A DNA stretch of 6,574 bases from Alphaproteobacteria bacterium (GTDB lineage Bacteria > Pseudomonadota > Alphaproteobacteria > ATCC43930 > CGMCC-115725). Of the stretch, positions 1-5,358 are shown in pieces. The notes below the pieces were generated by a model that worked only from the letters and a program-made list of their open reading frames with translations, did not search any database and was not told the origin of the DNA. Position 1 is the first letter of the stretch. Each line of letters starts with the position of its first letter. The position numbers and the translations under genes are program-made. Location: assembly GCA_019237175.1 (NCBI GenBank), contig JAFAHP010000405.1, positions 1 through 6,574 on the forward strand, in the 5' to 3' direction.

Positions 1-159
1 CGCTTGCCGATGAGCACCGAATCTTGCTGTCCAATGTGGAACTATCCCCGTTATTCGACTTTGTCCGTGGTCCGGATGTGCCGTTACGTCGGCAGAGCCC
101 TGATAACCCCAATCAAGCACTGATTGGTTGTCTAAATCTCAAATCAATCGAGGGCGTTC
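1..159. other. Region upstream of the cNMP-binding gene, no supported gene
   Basis: I recognise no gene here. Two plus-strand frames are open from the window edge. One stops at 121-123. The other stays open into the following gene in a different frame, and its translation (beginning LADEHRILL) resembles nothing I know. The minus strand gives only very short ORFs. The stretch is less G/C-rich than the genes around it and holds one clean inverted repeat at 109-127. It probably contains the promoter of the 160-804 gene, but I could not pick out a convincing -35/-10 pair. Confidence 0.4.
109..127. repeat. 7-bp perfect inverted repeat, possible operator
   Basis: CCAATCA (109-115) and TGATTGG (121-127) are perfect reverse complements around a 5-nt spacer. 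The site ends 32 nt before the start codon at 160, so it could be an operator or a leader hairpin for the cNMP-binding gene. It does not fit the FNR/FixK consensus (TTGAT-N4-ATCAA), because the half sites face the other way. No T-run follows, which argues against a terminator. Chance occurrence remains possible. Confidence 0.35.
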
Positions 160-804
160 ATGCTCGATTATATCGGTTACCTCGCGAGCATCCTAGTGTT
201 GTGTACCTTTTGCGCAAAAACAATGCTGCCGTTACGGACGATCGCGCTCGGCAGCAATGTCGCGTTCATCAGTTACGGCGCATTACTCCATCTTTATCCT
301 GTCCTGCTGCTTCATGTGATTTTGTTGCCGCTGAATGCCTGGCGTCTGGCCGAGATACTGCTGCTCGGCAAGCGGGCGCAAAAACTGGCCGGCGCCGACG
401 CGATCTTCACGGCGCTCTCGCCGTTTGCGACACGAACGATCGCTCGCCGGGGCGAGGTGATTATTCGCAGAGGTGATCCGTCGGAGTGTCTGTATTTGGT
501 GTACGAGGGCCTGCTTCTGGTCGACGAGGCAGGGGCGGAACGGGGTTCCGGCAGCGTCATCGGCGAGATGGGCGTATTGAGCCGAACCCAGGTCAGGACG
601 GCGACGGTACGCGCCCACACCGATTGTGTATTGGGGCGAGTCTCGAAGCACGATTTCGACCGAATCTATTTCACCAATCCGTCGCTGGGGCTCGAGGTGA
701 TCCGCCTGATCATCGATCGCCTGAACGAAGAGATCGAGACGCGGCGAGTCACGGGCATTGCGGCTGCGGCACGCCCGGCGCTGGAAAAGAGCGGGAGCTG
801 TTAA
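160..804 (+). CDS. Membrane-anchored cyclic nucleotide-binding domain protein
   Basis: The 214-residue protein has a hydrophobic N-terminal part with about three membrane segments (roughly residues 3-18, 26-42 and 44-62), followed by a cyclic nucleotide-binding domain (about 80-190). The N-terminal pattern (IGYLAS...PLR...GSN.AFI.YG) resembles YgjV-like small membrane modules. In the domain, GEMG (135-138) followed by RTATV (146-150) matches the CRP phosphate-binding cassette. E136 and R146 are ten residues apart, like CRP E72 and R82, so ligand binding looks intact. About 25 residues follow the domain, with no helix-turn-helix, cyclase, kinase or channel part. The protein is probably an inner-membrane sensor that reads cAMP or cGMP and acts through a partner; this is inference. 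The ATG at 160 is preceded by GAGGG (150-154), a good ribosome binding site. The gene converges on the oxidoreductase gene at 1109-1984. Confidence 0.85.
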   Translation: MLDYIGYLASILVLCTFCAKTMLPLRTIALGSNVAFISYGALLHLYPVLLLHVILLPLNAWRLAEILLLGKRAQKLAGADAIFTALSPFATRTIARRGEVIIRRGDPSECLYLVYEGLLLVDEAGAERGSGSVIGEMGVLSRTQVRTATVRAHTDCVLGRVSKHDFDRIYFTNPSLGLEVIRLIIDRLNEEIETRRVTGIAAAARPALEKSGSC

Positions 805-846
805 CCTAGCCCGACGCGGACCCGGTTTCGACATTGGCTTCGAGCT

Positions 847-890
847 GACACGCGAAGACGTGTCCGCCCGGAGCACCAAGCGCCGCTTGG
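847..890. terminator. Two short hairpins downstream of the cNMP-binding gene
   Basis: GACACG (847-852) pairs with CGTGTC (859-864) around a 6-nt loop. CCAAGCG (876-882) pairs with CGCTTGG (884-890) with one central base, in practice a 6-bp stem with a 3-nt loop. They lie 43-86 nt after the stop codon at 802-804, between convergent genes, where transcription should end. Neither is followed by a T-run, so this is not a classical intrinsic terminator. It is a weak candidate for a transcript 3' end. Confidence 0.25.
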
Positions 891-925
891 AGGCTGAGCA
901 AGAATTGTGCTGCATCGGTCCCGTG

Positions 926-975
926 CGTGGTTCGAGACGCGTTTCGGCTTCACCGAAGCGCTCCTCACCATGAGG
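926..975 (+). repeat. REP-like palindromic element, copy A
   Basis: The element begins CGTGGTTCGAGACGC and ends GCTCCTCACCATGAGGT. Its core is a 9-bp stem with one G-T wobble: GCGTTTCGG (939-947) pairs with CCGAAGCGC (953-961) around the loop CTTCA. The flanks (GGTTCGAG and CTCCTCA..ATGAGG) look like those of a dispersed repeat I associate with Bradyrhizobium-like genomes. A second copy in opposite orientation lies at 1005-1048, which gives a pair like bacterial interspersed mosaic elements. Family assignment is from memory. Confidence 0.6.
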
Positions 976-1004
976 TAAGCCTATGATGGAATTCAGGAAA
1001 ATTT

Positions 1005-1048
1005 CTCATCCTGAGGTGCCTCGCGAAGCGAGGCCTCGAAGGACGCAG
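1005..1048 (-). repeat. REP-like palindromic element, copy B (inverted)
   Basis: On the plus strand it begins CTCATCCTGAGGTGCC and ends GGCCTCGAAGGACGCAGG. Its core is a perfect 7-bp stem: GCCTCGC (1018-1024) and GCGAGGC (1028-1034) with loop GAA. Read on the minus strand its ends (CCTTCGAG ... CACCTCAGGATGAG) match the ends of the element at 926-975, so the two copies face each other across about 30 nt. The stem sequences differ while the flanks are conserved, as expected of REP families under selection for structure. Confidence 0.6.
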
Positions 1049-1089
1049 GGCCGTAATCCAGCCTGTTTCACGATACTTGCCCAGCCTCT

Positions 1090-1111
1090 TAGCGGAGCCC
1101 ACGATCCGCTA
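1090..1111 (-). terminator. Inverted repeat over the oxidoreductase stop codon
   Basis: TAGCGGA (1090-1096) and TCCGCTA (1105-1111) are perfect 7-bp arms around an 8-nt loop. The distal arm includes the TAG stop codon (1111-1109 on the minus strand) of the LLM oxidoreductase. No T-run follows on the minus strand, so it is a poor intrinsic terminator. It may protect the 3' end of the transcript or be accidental. Confidence 0.25.
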
Positions 1112-1984
1112 CAATTCGGCGGCGACGGCGGCGTGGTAGCGGCGCAGCGCTCCGAGATGATCGGAAAGGGTGTGTCCGGAAATGCGCTTGTGGTGGCGGC
1201 GGTTGAAGGTTGTCGTCAGGCACAGATGCGAGGCGCCTTCGGATTTCCAAAACCGCGCCTCGCGCGCCCAATCGGCTTCGCCGCCGGTGCCCATCGATAC
1301 CCAGGCCTCGATCCCGATTTTCGCCGGATCGCGGCCGGCGCCCTCGGTCAGCCGCCGCAGCTTCGCCAGGACCTCGCTCGCCTCGGGCCCGGGCGCGTAC
1401 GCATTTGGCATCCAGCCGTCGCCCCATTTGGCAATCCGTTCGAGGGTGCGGTCGTGATGGCCGCCAAACCATATCGGAACTTTGCCTGAAGGCGGGCGCG
1501 GGTTGATGCCGGCGTCCTCGATCGTGTGCCAGCGCCCTTTAAAAGTTACATGTGGTTCGGCCCATAGTTTCTGCATGACCTCCACCTGCTCCTCGGAGCG
1601 GCGGCCGCGATTGTGGAAATTCTCGTTGAGCCCGACAAACTCGACCTCGTTCCAGCCAACCCCGATGCCGAGCCGGAAACGGCCGCCCGACAGCACGTCG
1701 AGGCACGCCGCCTGCTTGGCGACGAGCACCGTCTGGCGCTGCGGCAGGATCAACACACCAGTCGAAAAGCCGAGCTTTTGCGTGCGGCTCGCAAGATAGC
1801 CAAACAGCACAAACGGGTCGTGGTAGAGGCCGGCCCCGGTGCGGTCGCCCTCGCGGGCGCCGAGCACATGATCGGGAGCCTCGACAAAATGATAGCCGAC
1901 CGCCTCCGCCGCCTGCGCGTATTCACGCACGACCGCCGGATCGCCGCCAATATCGCCCCACGGCAGTAGTGTCCCGAGCTCCAT
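1109..1984 (-). CDS. LLM class flavin-dependent oxidoreductase (luciferase-like)
   Basis: The 291-residue protein is a full-length member of the bacterial luciferase-like superfamily, flavin (FMN or F420) dependent TIM-barrel oxidoreductases of the cytoplasm. Visible family features are the N-terminal strand MELGTLLPW, the segment LPQRQTVLVAKQAACLD (80-96), the conserved LSGGRFRLGIGVGW (98-111), the NPRP turn (161-164) followed by VPIWFGG (169-175), and the GDGWM element (188-192). The pattern is closest to the Rv2161c-type group (TIGR03619) usually called F420-dependent. Most alphaproteobacteria are thought not to make F420 in quantity, so FMN is an equally likely cofactor. The substrate is unknown. 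The ATG at 1984 follows GGAG about 10 nt upstream; an ATG just before it runs straight into a stop codon and is ruled out. The gene begins 37 nt after the HicA gene on the same strand and may share its transcript. Confidence 0.88.
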   Translation of the reverse strand: MELGTLLPWGDIGGDPAVVREYAQAAEAVGYHFVEAPDHVLGAREGDRTGAGLYHDPFVLFGYLASRTQKLGFSTGVLILPQRQTVLVAKQAACLDVLSGGRFRLGIGVGWNEVEFVGLNENFHNRGRRSEEQVEVMQKLWAEPHVTFKGRWHTIEDAGINPRPPSGKVPIWFGGHHDRTLERIAKWGDGWMPNAYAPGPEASEVLAKLRRLTEGAGRDPAKIGIEAWVSMGTGGEADWAREARFWKSEGASHLCLTTTFNRRHHKRISGHTLSDHLGALRRYHAAVAAEL

Positions 1985-2014
1985 TGCTTCTTACTCCATG
2001 ATTTTGCCGGACCT

Positions 2015-2030
2015 ACCTTTTTTAAAAGGT
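2015..2030. repeat. A/T-rich palindrome at the HicA stop codon
   Basis: ACCTTTT (2015-2021) and AAAAGGT (2024-2030) are perfect 7-bp arms around TT and include the TAA stop of the HicA gene (2024-2022, minus strand). It lies in the 37-nt gap leading to the oxidoreductase. Its A/T-rich stem is weak as an RNA hairpin, so it is more plausible as a DNA site or a coincidence. Confidence 0.25.
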
Positions 2031-2219
2031 CTTCGGAATTCCGGCCTGTTTCAGTGTGTAATTCGCCCAGTGGCGCGACTTGATGAAATTGTCGACCATG
2101 AACCGCCGGTTGGTGATCGGGCTCTGCCAGATCTCATGATCGCCCTTGCCGTGACGAACAAAGGTGCATCCGTGCTCGATCAGGAGCGCCTTGACGCGTG
2201 GCGTGAAATTGTCCGCCAT
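2022..2219 (-). CDS. hicA: HicA family toxin (mRNA interferase)
   Basis: This 65-residue protein has the HicA fold pattern: a basic N-terminal helix (PRVKALLIEHGCTFVR), then GKGDHEIW (24-31) with the expected catalytic histidine H28, then SPITNR, and the C-terminal LKQAGIPKTF. HicA toxins have a double-stranded RNA-binding-like fold, cut mRNA and arrest growth; a HicB-family partner blocks the active site. The length is typical and the catalytic region is complete, so the toxin looks functional. The ATG at 2219 has GGGAG a few bases upstream and is the first start codon in this frame after an upstream stop. The partner antitoxin gene (2322-2555) precedes it on the same strand with a 102-nt gap, the reverse of the classical hicA-hicB order. 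Confidence 0.87.
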   Translation of the reverse strand: MADNFTPRVKALLIEHGCTFVRHGKGDHEIWQSPITNRRFMVDNFIKSRHWANYTLKQAGIPKTF

Positions 2220-2321
2220 ATCTCCCGCCCTTGGCCATTTGACAAAACTCTTCCGTAGTTTGTGGCCTTGTCGTACAGCGGGTCAAGTGATTTTCACGAA
2301 TTATTTTTGTTGTATTCCTCC
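2220..2321 (-). other. Long gap between antitoxin and toxin genes
   Basis: This 102-nt stretch is clearly richer in A/T than the surrounding genes. Read on the minus strand, GGAGG follows the antitoxin TAA after one base pair boundary (TAAGGAGG), yet no start codon lies at a usable distance. Further on there is a TTGACC box that could act as a weak -35 element about 70 nt before the toxin start, without a good -10 partner. The stretch right before the toxin is open in the toxin's frame but has no start codon. It may hold a toxin-specific promoter or the remains of an older junction. Confidence 0.35.
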
Positions 2322-2555
2322 TTACGCGGCACGCCGCGCATGTTCGATGCGCTCAGCGAAAACCGCGAACGGGATCTCGTCTCCGCTCATGTCCAAAAGA
2401 CCGTTCTCTTCAAGCAATTCGGGAACGACCACCCGCAGTTTTTCGATCAGTTCTTCGAAAGTGTCGGCTCCAGTAGCGAGCCCTGGGATATCGTCGCTTG
2501 ATGCAACCCAAACTCCAGCCTCGCCGTCCCACTCAGCTTTGACGTTGTACCGCAT
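2322..2555 (-). CDS. DUF1902 / HicB-like antitoxin
   Basis: The 77-residue protein has the single partial RNase H-like domain typical of HicB-type antitoxins: MRYNVKAEWDGEAGVWVASSDDIPGLAT, then ADTFEELIEKLRVVVPELL (30-48). The pattern fits the DUF1902 group, which commonly pairs with a HicA toxin. It would bind and block the HicA encoded just downstream. Unlike longer HicB proteins it has no ribbon-helix-helix or helix-turn-helix C-terminal domain, so how it would repress its own promoter is unclear. The ATG at 2555 has AAGGGG about 6 nt upstream. The gene starts 55 nt after the amidase stop codon on the same strand, so read-through from the amidase operon is possible. Confidence 0.82.
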   Translation of the reverse strand: MRYNVKAEWDGEAGVWVASSDDIPGLATGADTFEELIEKLRVVVPELLEENGLLDMSGDEIPFAVFAERIEHARRAA

Positions 2556-2610
2556 ACGCGCCCCTTATCCGCTATTTGCTCTGTAATTTAGCTCAGCAAC
2601 GGCAGCATTG

Positions 2611-4032
2611 CTATCCGCGGCCGGCGAGCGGGGCGGCGATCGCCGGGCGCTGGCGGTGGAATTCGGTCGCCTGCTCGAAAGCGTGACCGACGCGCATGAC
2701 CCCGGCCTCGTCAAACGGCTTGCCGACGATCTGAAAGGCGAGCGGCAAGCCGTCCTCAAAGCCGATCGGCACCGACAGTGCCGGCGAGCCGGTCAGATTG
2801 AACGGTGCGGTATAGGAGGCGCGCTCGAAGATCCCCCACAGCGGAACCTGATCGATGCGCGGCGCCGGCCCCGTCGAATTGGCCGAGATCACGACATCGA
2901 CATGATCGAACACGCGGGCGAATTCGAGGCACAATTCACGCCGCTGGCGCATCGCCTCGACATAGTCCGCGGCGGACAAAAACGCGCCCATAGCCAGACG
3001 CGCGAACATGTGATGCCCGAAATCCTGCGGCCGCTCGCGGAAATCCTTTTCGTGGAGCGCGTAGCCCTCGGCCAGCATAATCACCCGGTTGGTGTCGAGG
3101 TAATCGATCAGCGGCGATAAGTGCACATCGACAAGGCGAGCGCCGAGGCTCTCGAGGGTCCGGCAAGCGGTGTTGAAGGCACTAGTGTAGGCCGCACTCG
3201 GAGTGCTGTCGGAGCCGAAGTCGGCGACCGCGTCATGCTCGTGGAACTGGCGGATGACACCGATCCTCAGGCCGTCGAGCCGGGTGGTCAGCGCTGCGCG
3301 GTAATCCGGGACCGGCACATCGGCCGAAGCCGGATCCCGCGAATCGTAACCCGCGAGCGCCTGCATCATGATTGCGCAATCCTCGACGGTGCGCGTTAGT
3401 GGCCCGCAATGGTCGAGTGTATAGGACAGCGGGAAGACGCCGTGCCGGCTGACCCGACCATAAGTCGGTTTCAGCCCGACGATGCCGCAATAGGCCGCCG
3501 GGCCGCGGATCGAACCGCCGGTATCCGAGCCCATCGCCCCGGCGCACAGACTGGCGGCAACCGCGACCGCCGAGCCGCTCGACGAGCCTGCCGGATAATG
3601 CGCCGTATTCCAGGGATTGCGCGCGGGCTCGAAGGGCAATGTGAAATCGGGCCCGCCGATCGCAAATTCGTGTGTCTCCTGCTTGCCGAGCAGGATCGCA
3701 CCGGCACTTCGCAGCCGCGCCCAGGTTTCGGCATCCTCTTCGGGTATGTGGTCGAGGTAGCGGCGCGAACCCGCCGTCGTGCGGATGCCGCGGGTCTGGT
3801 AAATGTCTTTGAGCCCGATCGGGATGCCGTGAAGGACGCCGCCGACGGGACTGCGGGCGCGCGCGCGGGCCGCCGCGAGCGCCTCTTCGCGGGTGACCAG
3901 CACAAAGCTGTGTAATTGGCCGTCAAGGGCGGCGACGCGCTCGAGATAGGCCTCGGTCAGGGCCACCGGCGACAGGCTGCCTTCGGAGATGGCGCGGCCC
4001 GCTTCGGCGATCGTCAGCTGGGTCGGGTCCAT
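2611..4032 (-). CDS. Amidase signature family hydrolase (GatA/AtzE-like)
   Basis: This 473-residue protein is a full-length amidase-signature enzyme, which hydrolyses C-N amide bonds in the cytoplasm. The Ser-cisSer-Lys triad can be read directly: K75 in PIGLKD, cis-serine S150 in AGSSSGS (148-154), and nucleophile S174 in GSDTGGSIR. The 24-residue spacing between S150 and S174 equals that in FAAH and GatA. The motif reads AGSSSGS rather than the commoner GGSSGGS, which still keeps both serines. It starts with an ATG (4032-4030) that overlaps the TAA of the preceding small gene (TAATG), with GGAGG about 8 nt upstream, so translation is coupled. The small gene encodes an AtzG/GatC-like protein, which suggests a two-subunit amidase such as AtzE (1-carboxybiuret hydrolase). 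GatA proper is less likely because no gatB is adjacent. The substrate is unknown. Confidence 0.9.
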   Translation of the reverse strand: MDPTQLTIAEAGRAISEGSLSPVALTEAYLERVAALDGQLHSFVLVTREEALAAARARARSPVGGVLHGIPIGLKDIYQTRGIRTTAGSRRYLDHIPEEDAETWARLRSAGAILLGKQETHEFAIGGPDFTLPFEPARNPWNTAHYPAGSSSGSAVAVAASLCAGAMGSDTGGSIRGPAAYCGIVGLKPTYGRVSRHGVFPLSYTLDHCGPLTRTVEDCAIMMQALAGYDSRDPASADVPVPDYRAALTTRLDGLRIGVIRQFHEHDAVADFGSDSTPSAAYTSAFNTACRTLESLGARLVDVHLSPLIDYLDTNRVIMLAEGYALHEKDFRERPQDFGHHMFARLAMGAFLSAADYVEAMRQRRELCLEFARVFDHVDVVISANSTGPAPRIDQVPLWGIFERASYTAPFNLTGSPALSVPIGFEDGLPLAFQIVGKPFDEAGVMRVGHAFEQATEFHRQRPAIAAPLAGRG

Positions 4033-4232
4033 TACCGCACCTCCGTCCGCGGATGGACAAAGATGTGCGCCGGCTCGGCGGCGCGGTCGCGCGGCCGGCG
4101 CACGACCCGCTGCATGCGCGGAATGAAACGATAGACCTGGCGCAGTTCGTCGAATTGCTCCGGCGTGAGCCGCAACCCTGCCTGCTCCACAAGCACCCTA
4201 AAGCGTTCGGATGAGATCGTTTCGTCAGCCAT
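4032..4232 (-). CDS. Small AtzG/GatC-like amidase subunit
   Basis: The protein is 66 residues (67 if the first of two adjacent ATG codons is used). An N-terminal helical part (RFRVLVEQAGLRLTPEQFDELRQVYRFI in two pieces) ends near residue 40, and the tail contains EPAHIFVHP. This resembles the small DUF4089/AtzG-like proteins, whose tail ends in EPAPVF-type sequences that wrap round the amidase, as GatC does on GatA. The match is judged by eye. I chose the second ATG (4232) because GGGAGG at 4237-4242 lies 4 nt before it but only 1 nt before the ATG at 4235. The stop overlaps the amidase start by one base. In AtzEG the small subunit is needed for stable assembly, and the same role is likely here. 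The protein has many arginines (about 12), more than I would expect for the family. Confidence 0.72.
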   Translation of the reverse strand: MADETISSERFRVLVEQAGLRLTPEQFDELRQVYRFIPRMQRVVRRPRDRAAEPAHIFVHPRTEVR

Positions 4233-4261
4233 CATGCCTCCCTATCGGATGCCGATCGTCA

Positions 4262-4332
4262 GCCCCTCACCTTCCCGCTGCGCGGGTCCCCCCTCTCCCC
4301 GCCGATGCGGGGAGAGGGTTTGGGTGAGGGGC
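4262..4332. repeat. Compound REP-like element, three-way junction
   Basis: Three stems nest here. The outer stem is GCCCCTCACC (4262-4271) with GGTGAGGGGC (4323-4332), 10 bp and perfect. Inside it are CCCGC (4274-4278) with GCGGG (4282-4286), and an 11-bp perfect stem (4291-4301 with 4308-4318). The whole could fold as a three-way junction in RNA or as a cruciform in DNA. It lies 9 nt after the HMG-CoA lyase stop codon and 20-90 nt before the small amidase-subunit gene. It may stabilise or end the lyase message and separate the two gene pairs. Similar ends are common in intergenic repeats of Rhizobiales (memory, unsearched). Confidence 0.65.
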
Positions 4333-4341
4333 AGCTTTTAG

Positions 4342-5286
4342 CTACTGCGCTGCTTGCGCTGCCTGCATCGCATGGAAATTCTTGGGCAGCCCCGCTTTCA
4401 CGATCGCACCATATTGCACGACGTCGGGCAGGGCCTGGTGGACCAGTTCGCGGACCTCGACCAGCCGGTCGAGATCGATGCCGGTGTCGAACCCCATCGC
4501 CCCGAGCATGAACACAAGATCCTCGATGACGATATTGCCGGTCGCACCGGGCGCATAGGGGCACCCGCCGAGACCGCCGAGCGAGGCATCAAAAGAACGT
4601 GCGCCGGCGTTCAGCGCCGCCAAAACATTGGCAAGACCAAGCCCGCGGGTGTCGTGGAAATGACCGCAGACCGGCAGCGGTGCCACATCGGCCATGACCC
4701 GGCGGAACACGCGCTCGACTGCCGCCGGCTGGCCGTAGCCGACGGTATCGGCGAGCATGATCGCATCGGCCCCAGCCTCGGCGACTTCGACGGCGATCCG
4801 ACGCACCCGCTCCTCGTCGACCGCTCCCTCGATGGTGCAGCCGAAGGCGGTGGCAAGCCCGCAGGTCAGCCGCGGGCGTTGGTCTTCGGGTGCCGTATGG
4901 CACAGCGCCACGACGCGGCGGAAATCCTCGATCGACTCGGTGGTCGAGCGGCGGACGTTGGCGCGGTTGTGGCCTTCGCTGACCGACAGCACGAAGTTGA
5001 TCTCGTGCACCCCTATCGCCAGACCGCGTTCGGCGCCTTTTAGGTTCGGGATCAGCGCCGAGACGGTCAGCCCCGGCAAACTGAGCGCGTGACGCACGAC
5101 CGCCTCGGCATCGGCGAGCTGCGGTAGCAGCTTTGGCGGAACAAACGAGCTGACTTCGATTTCGCGCACGCCCGCGGCGTGCTCGGCATCGAGCCAAGCA
5201 ATCTTTTGCTCGGTTGGCATGATCTCGGCGAGGCTCTGCAGCCCGTCGCGCATGCCGACCTCGCGGACAAAAGCACGTTCGCGCAT
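4342..5286 (-). CDS. Hydroxymethylglutaryl-CoA lyase family protein
   Basis: The 314-residue protein is a complete HMG-CoA lyase-type TIM barrel that cleaves 3-hydroxy-3-methylglutaryl-CoA to acetyl-CoA and acetoacetate, the last step of leucine breakdown. Key sites are present: REVGMRDGLQ (8-17) with catalytic R13 and metal ligand D14, EVSSFVPPK (44-52), the metal-binding HFHDT (H209, H211), and the signature GGLGGCPYAPGATGN (237-251) with catalytic C242 and N251. These correspond to human HMGCL R41, D42, H233, H235 and the active-site cysteine. Related lyases of other hydroxyacyl-CoA substrates share this signature, so the exact substrate is not proven. The ATG at 5286 follows GGGAG with a 6-nt spacer. 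The gene starts 62 nt after the CDF exporter stop on the same strand. No methylcrotonyl-CoA carboxylase or CoA-transferase gene is in view. Confidence 0.88.
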   Translation of the reverse strand: MRERAFVREVGMRDGLQSLAEIMPTEQKIAWLDAEHAAGVREIEVSSFVPPKLLPQLADAEAVVRHALSLPGLTVSALIPNLKGAERGLAIGVHEINFVLSVSEGHNRANVRRSTTESIEDFRRVVALCHTAPEDQRPRLTCGLATAFGCTIEGAVDEERVRRIAVEVAEAGADAIMLADTVGYGQPAAVERVFRRVMADVAPLPVCGHFHDTRGLGLANVLAALNAGARSFDASLGGLGGCPYAPGATGNIVIEDLVFMLGAMGFDTGIDLDRLVEVRELVHQALPDVVQYGAIVKAGLPKNFHAMQAAQAAQ

Positions 5287-5330
5287 CTTCTGCTCCCGAT
5301 AACGCTGCCCTAAGGCTATCCCCCGCCAGG

Positions 5331-5358
5331 TGTCAGGGCAACGTTCTGTCAGACAACG
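5331..5358. repeat. Short imperfect tandem repeat at the CDF stop codon
   Basis: TGTCAGGGCAACG (5331-5343) is followed by TGTCAGACAACG (5347-5358), two copies differing by one deletion and one substitution. They cover the end of the CDF gene (stop at 5351-5349, minus strand) and the gap before the HMG-CoA lyase. This could be a binding site for a regulator of the lyase or a remnant of slippage. It is short enough to be chance. Confidence 0.3.

Noticed and set aside
24..476. 150-residue plus-strand ORF entering from the window's left end
   Set aside because: Most of it overlaps the cNMP-binding gene in another frame, and its translation is rich in arginine with no family pattern. Only the first part (before 160) could belong to a real gene end, and I see no support for it.
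283..915. 210-residue minus-strand ORF
   Set aside because: It is antisense to the well-supported cNMP-binding gene, has an arginine-rich shadow composition and shows no recognisable motif.
4589..5197. 202-residue minus-strand ORF inside the HMG-CoA lyase gene
   Set aside because: It overlaps a gene with all catalytic motifs in another frame and reads as an Arg/Ala/Gly-rich shadow, a usual product of high-GC DNA.
5299..5345. Possible promoter for the HMG-CoA lyase in the 62-nt gap (TTGCCC, 17 nt, TAGCCT on the minus strand)
   Set aside because: Matches are only 4/6 and 3/6 to consensus, which is expected by chance. The gene may be transcribed from the CDF promoter.
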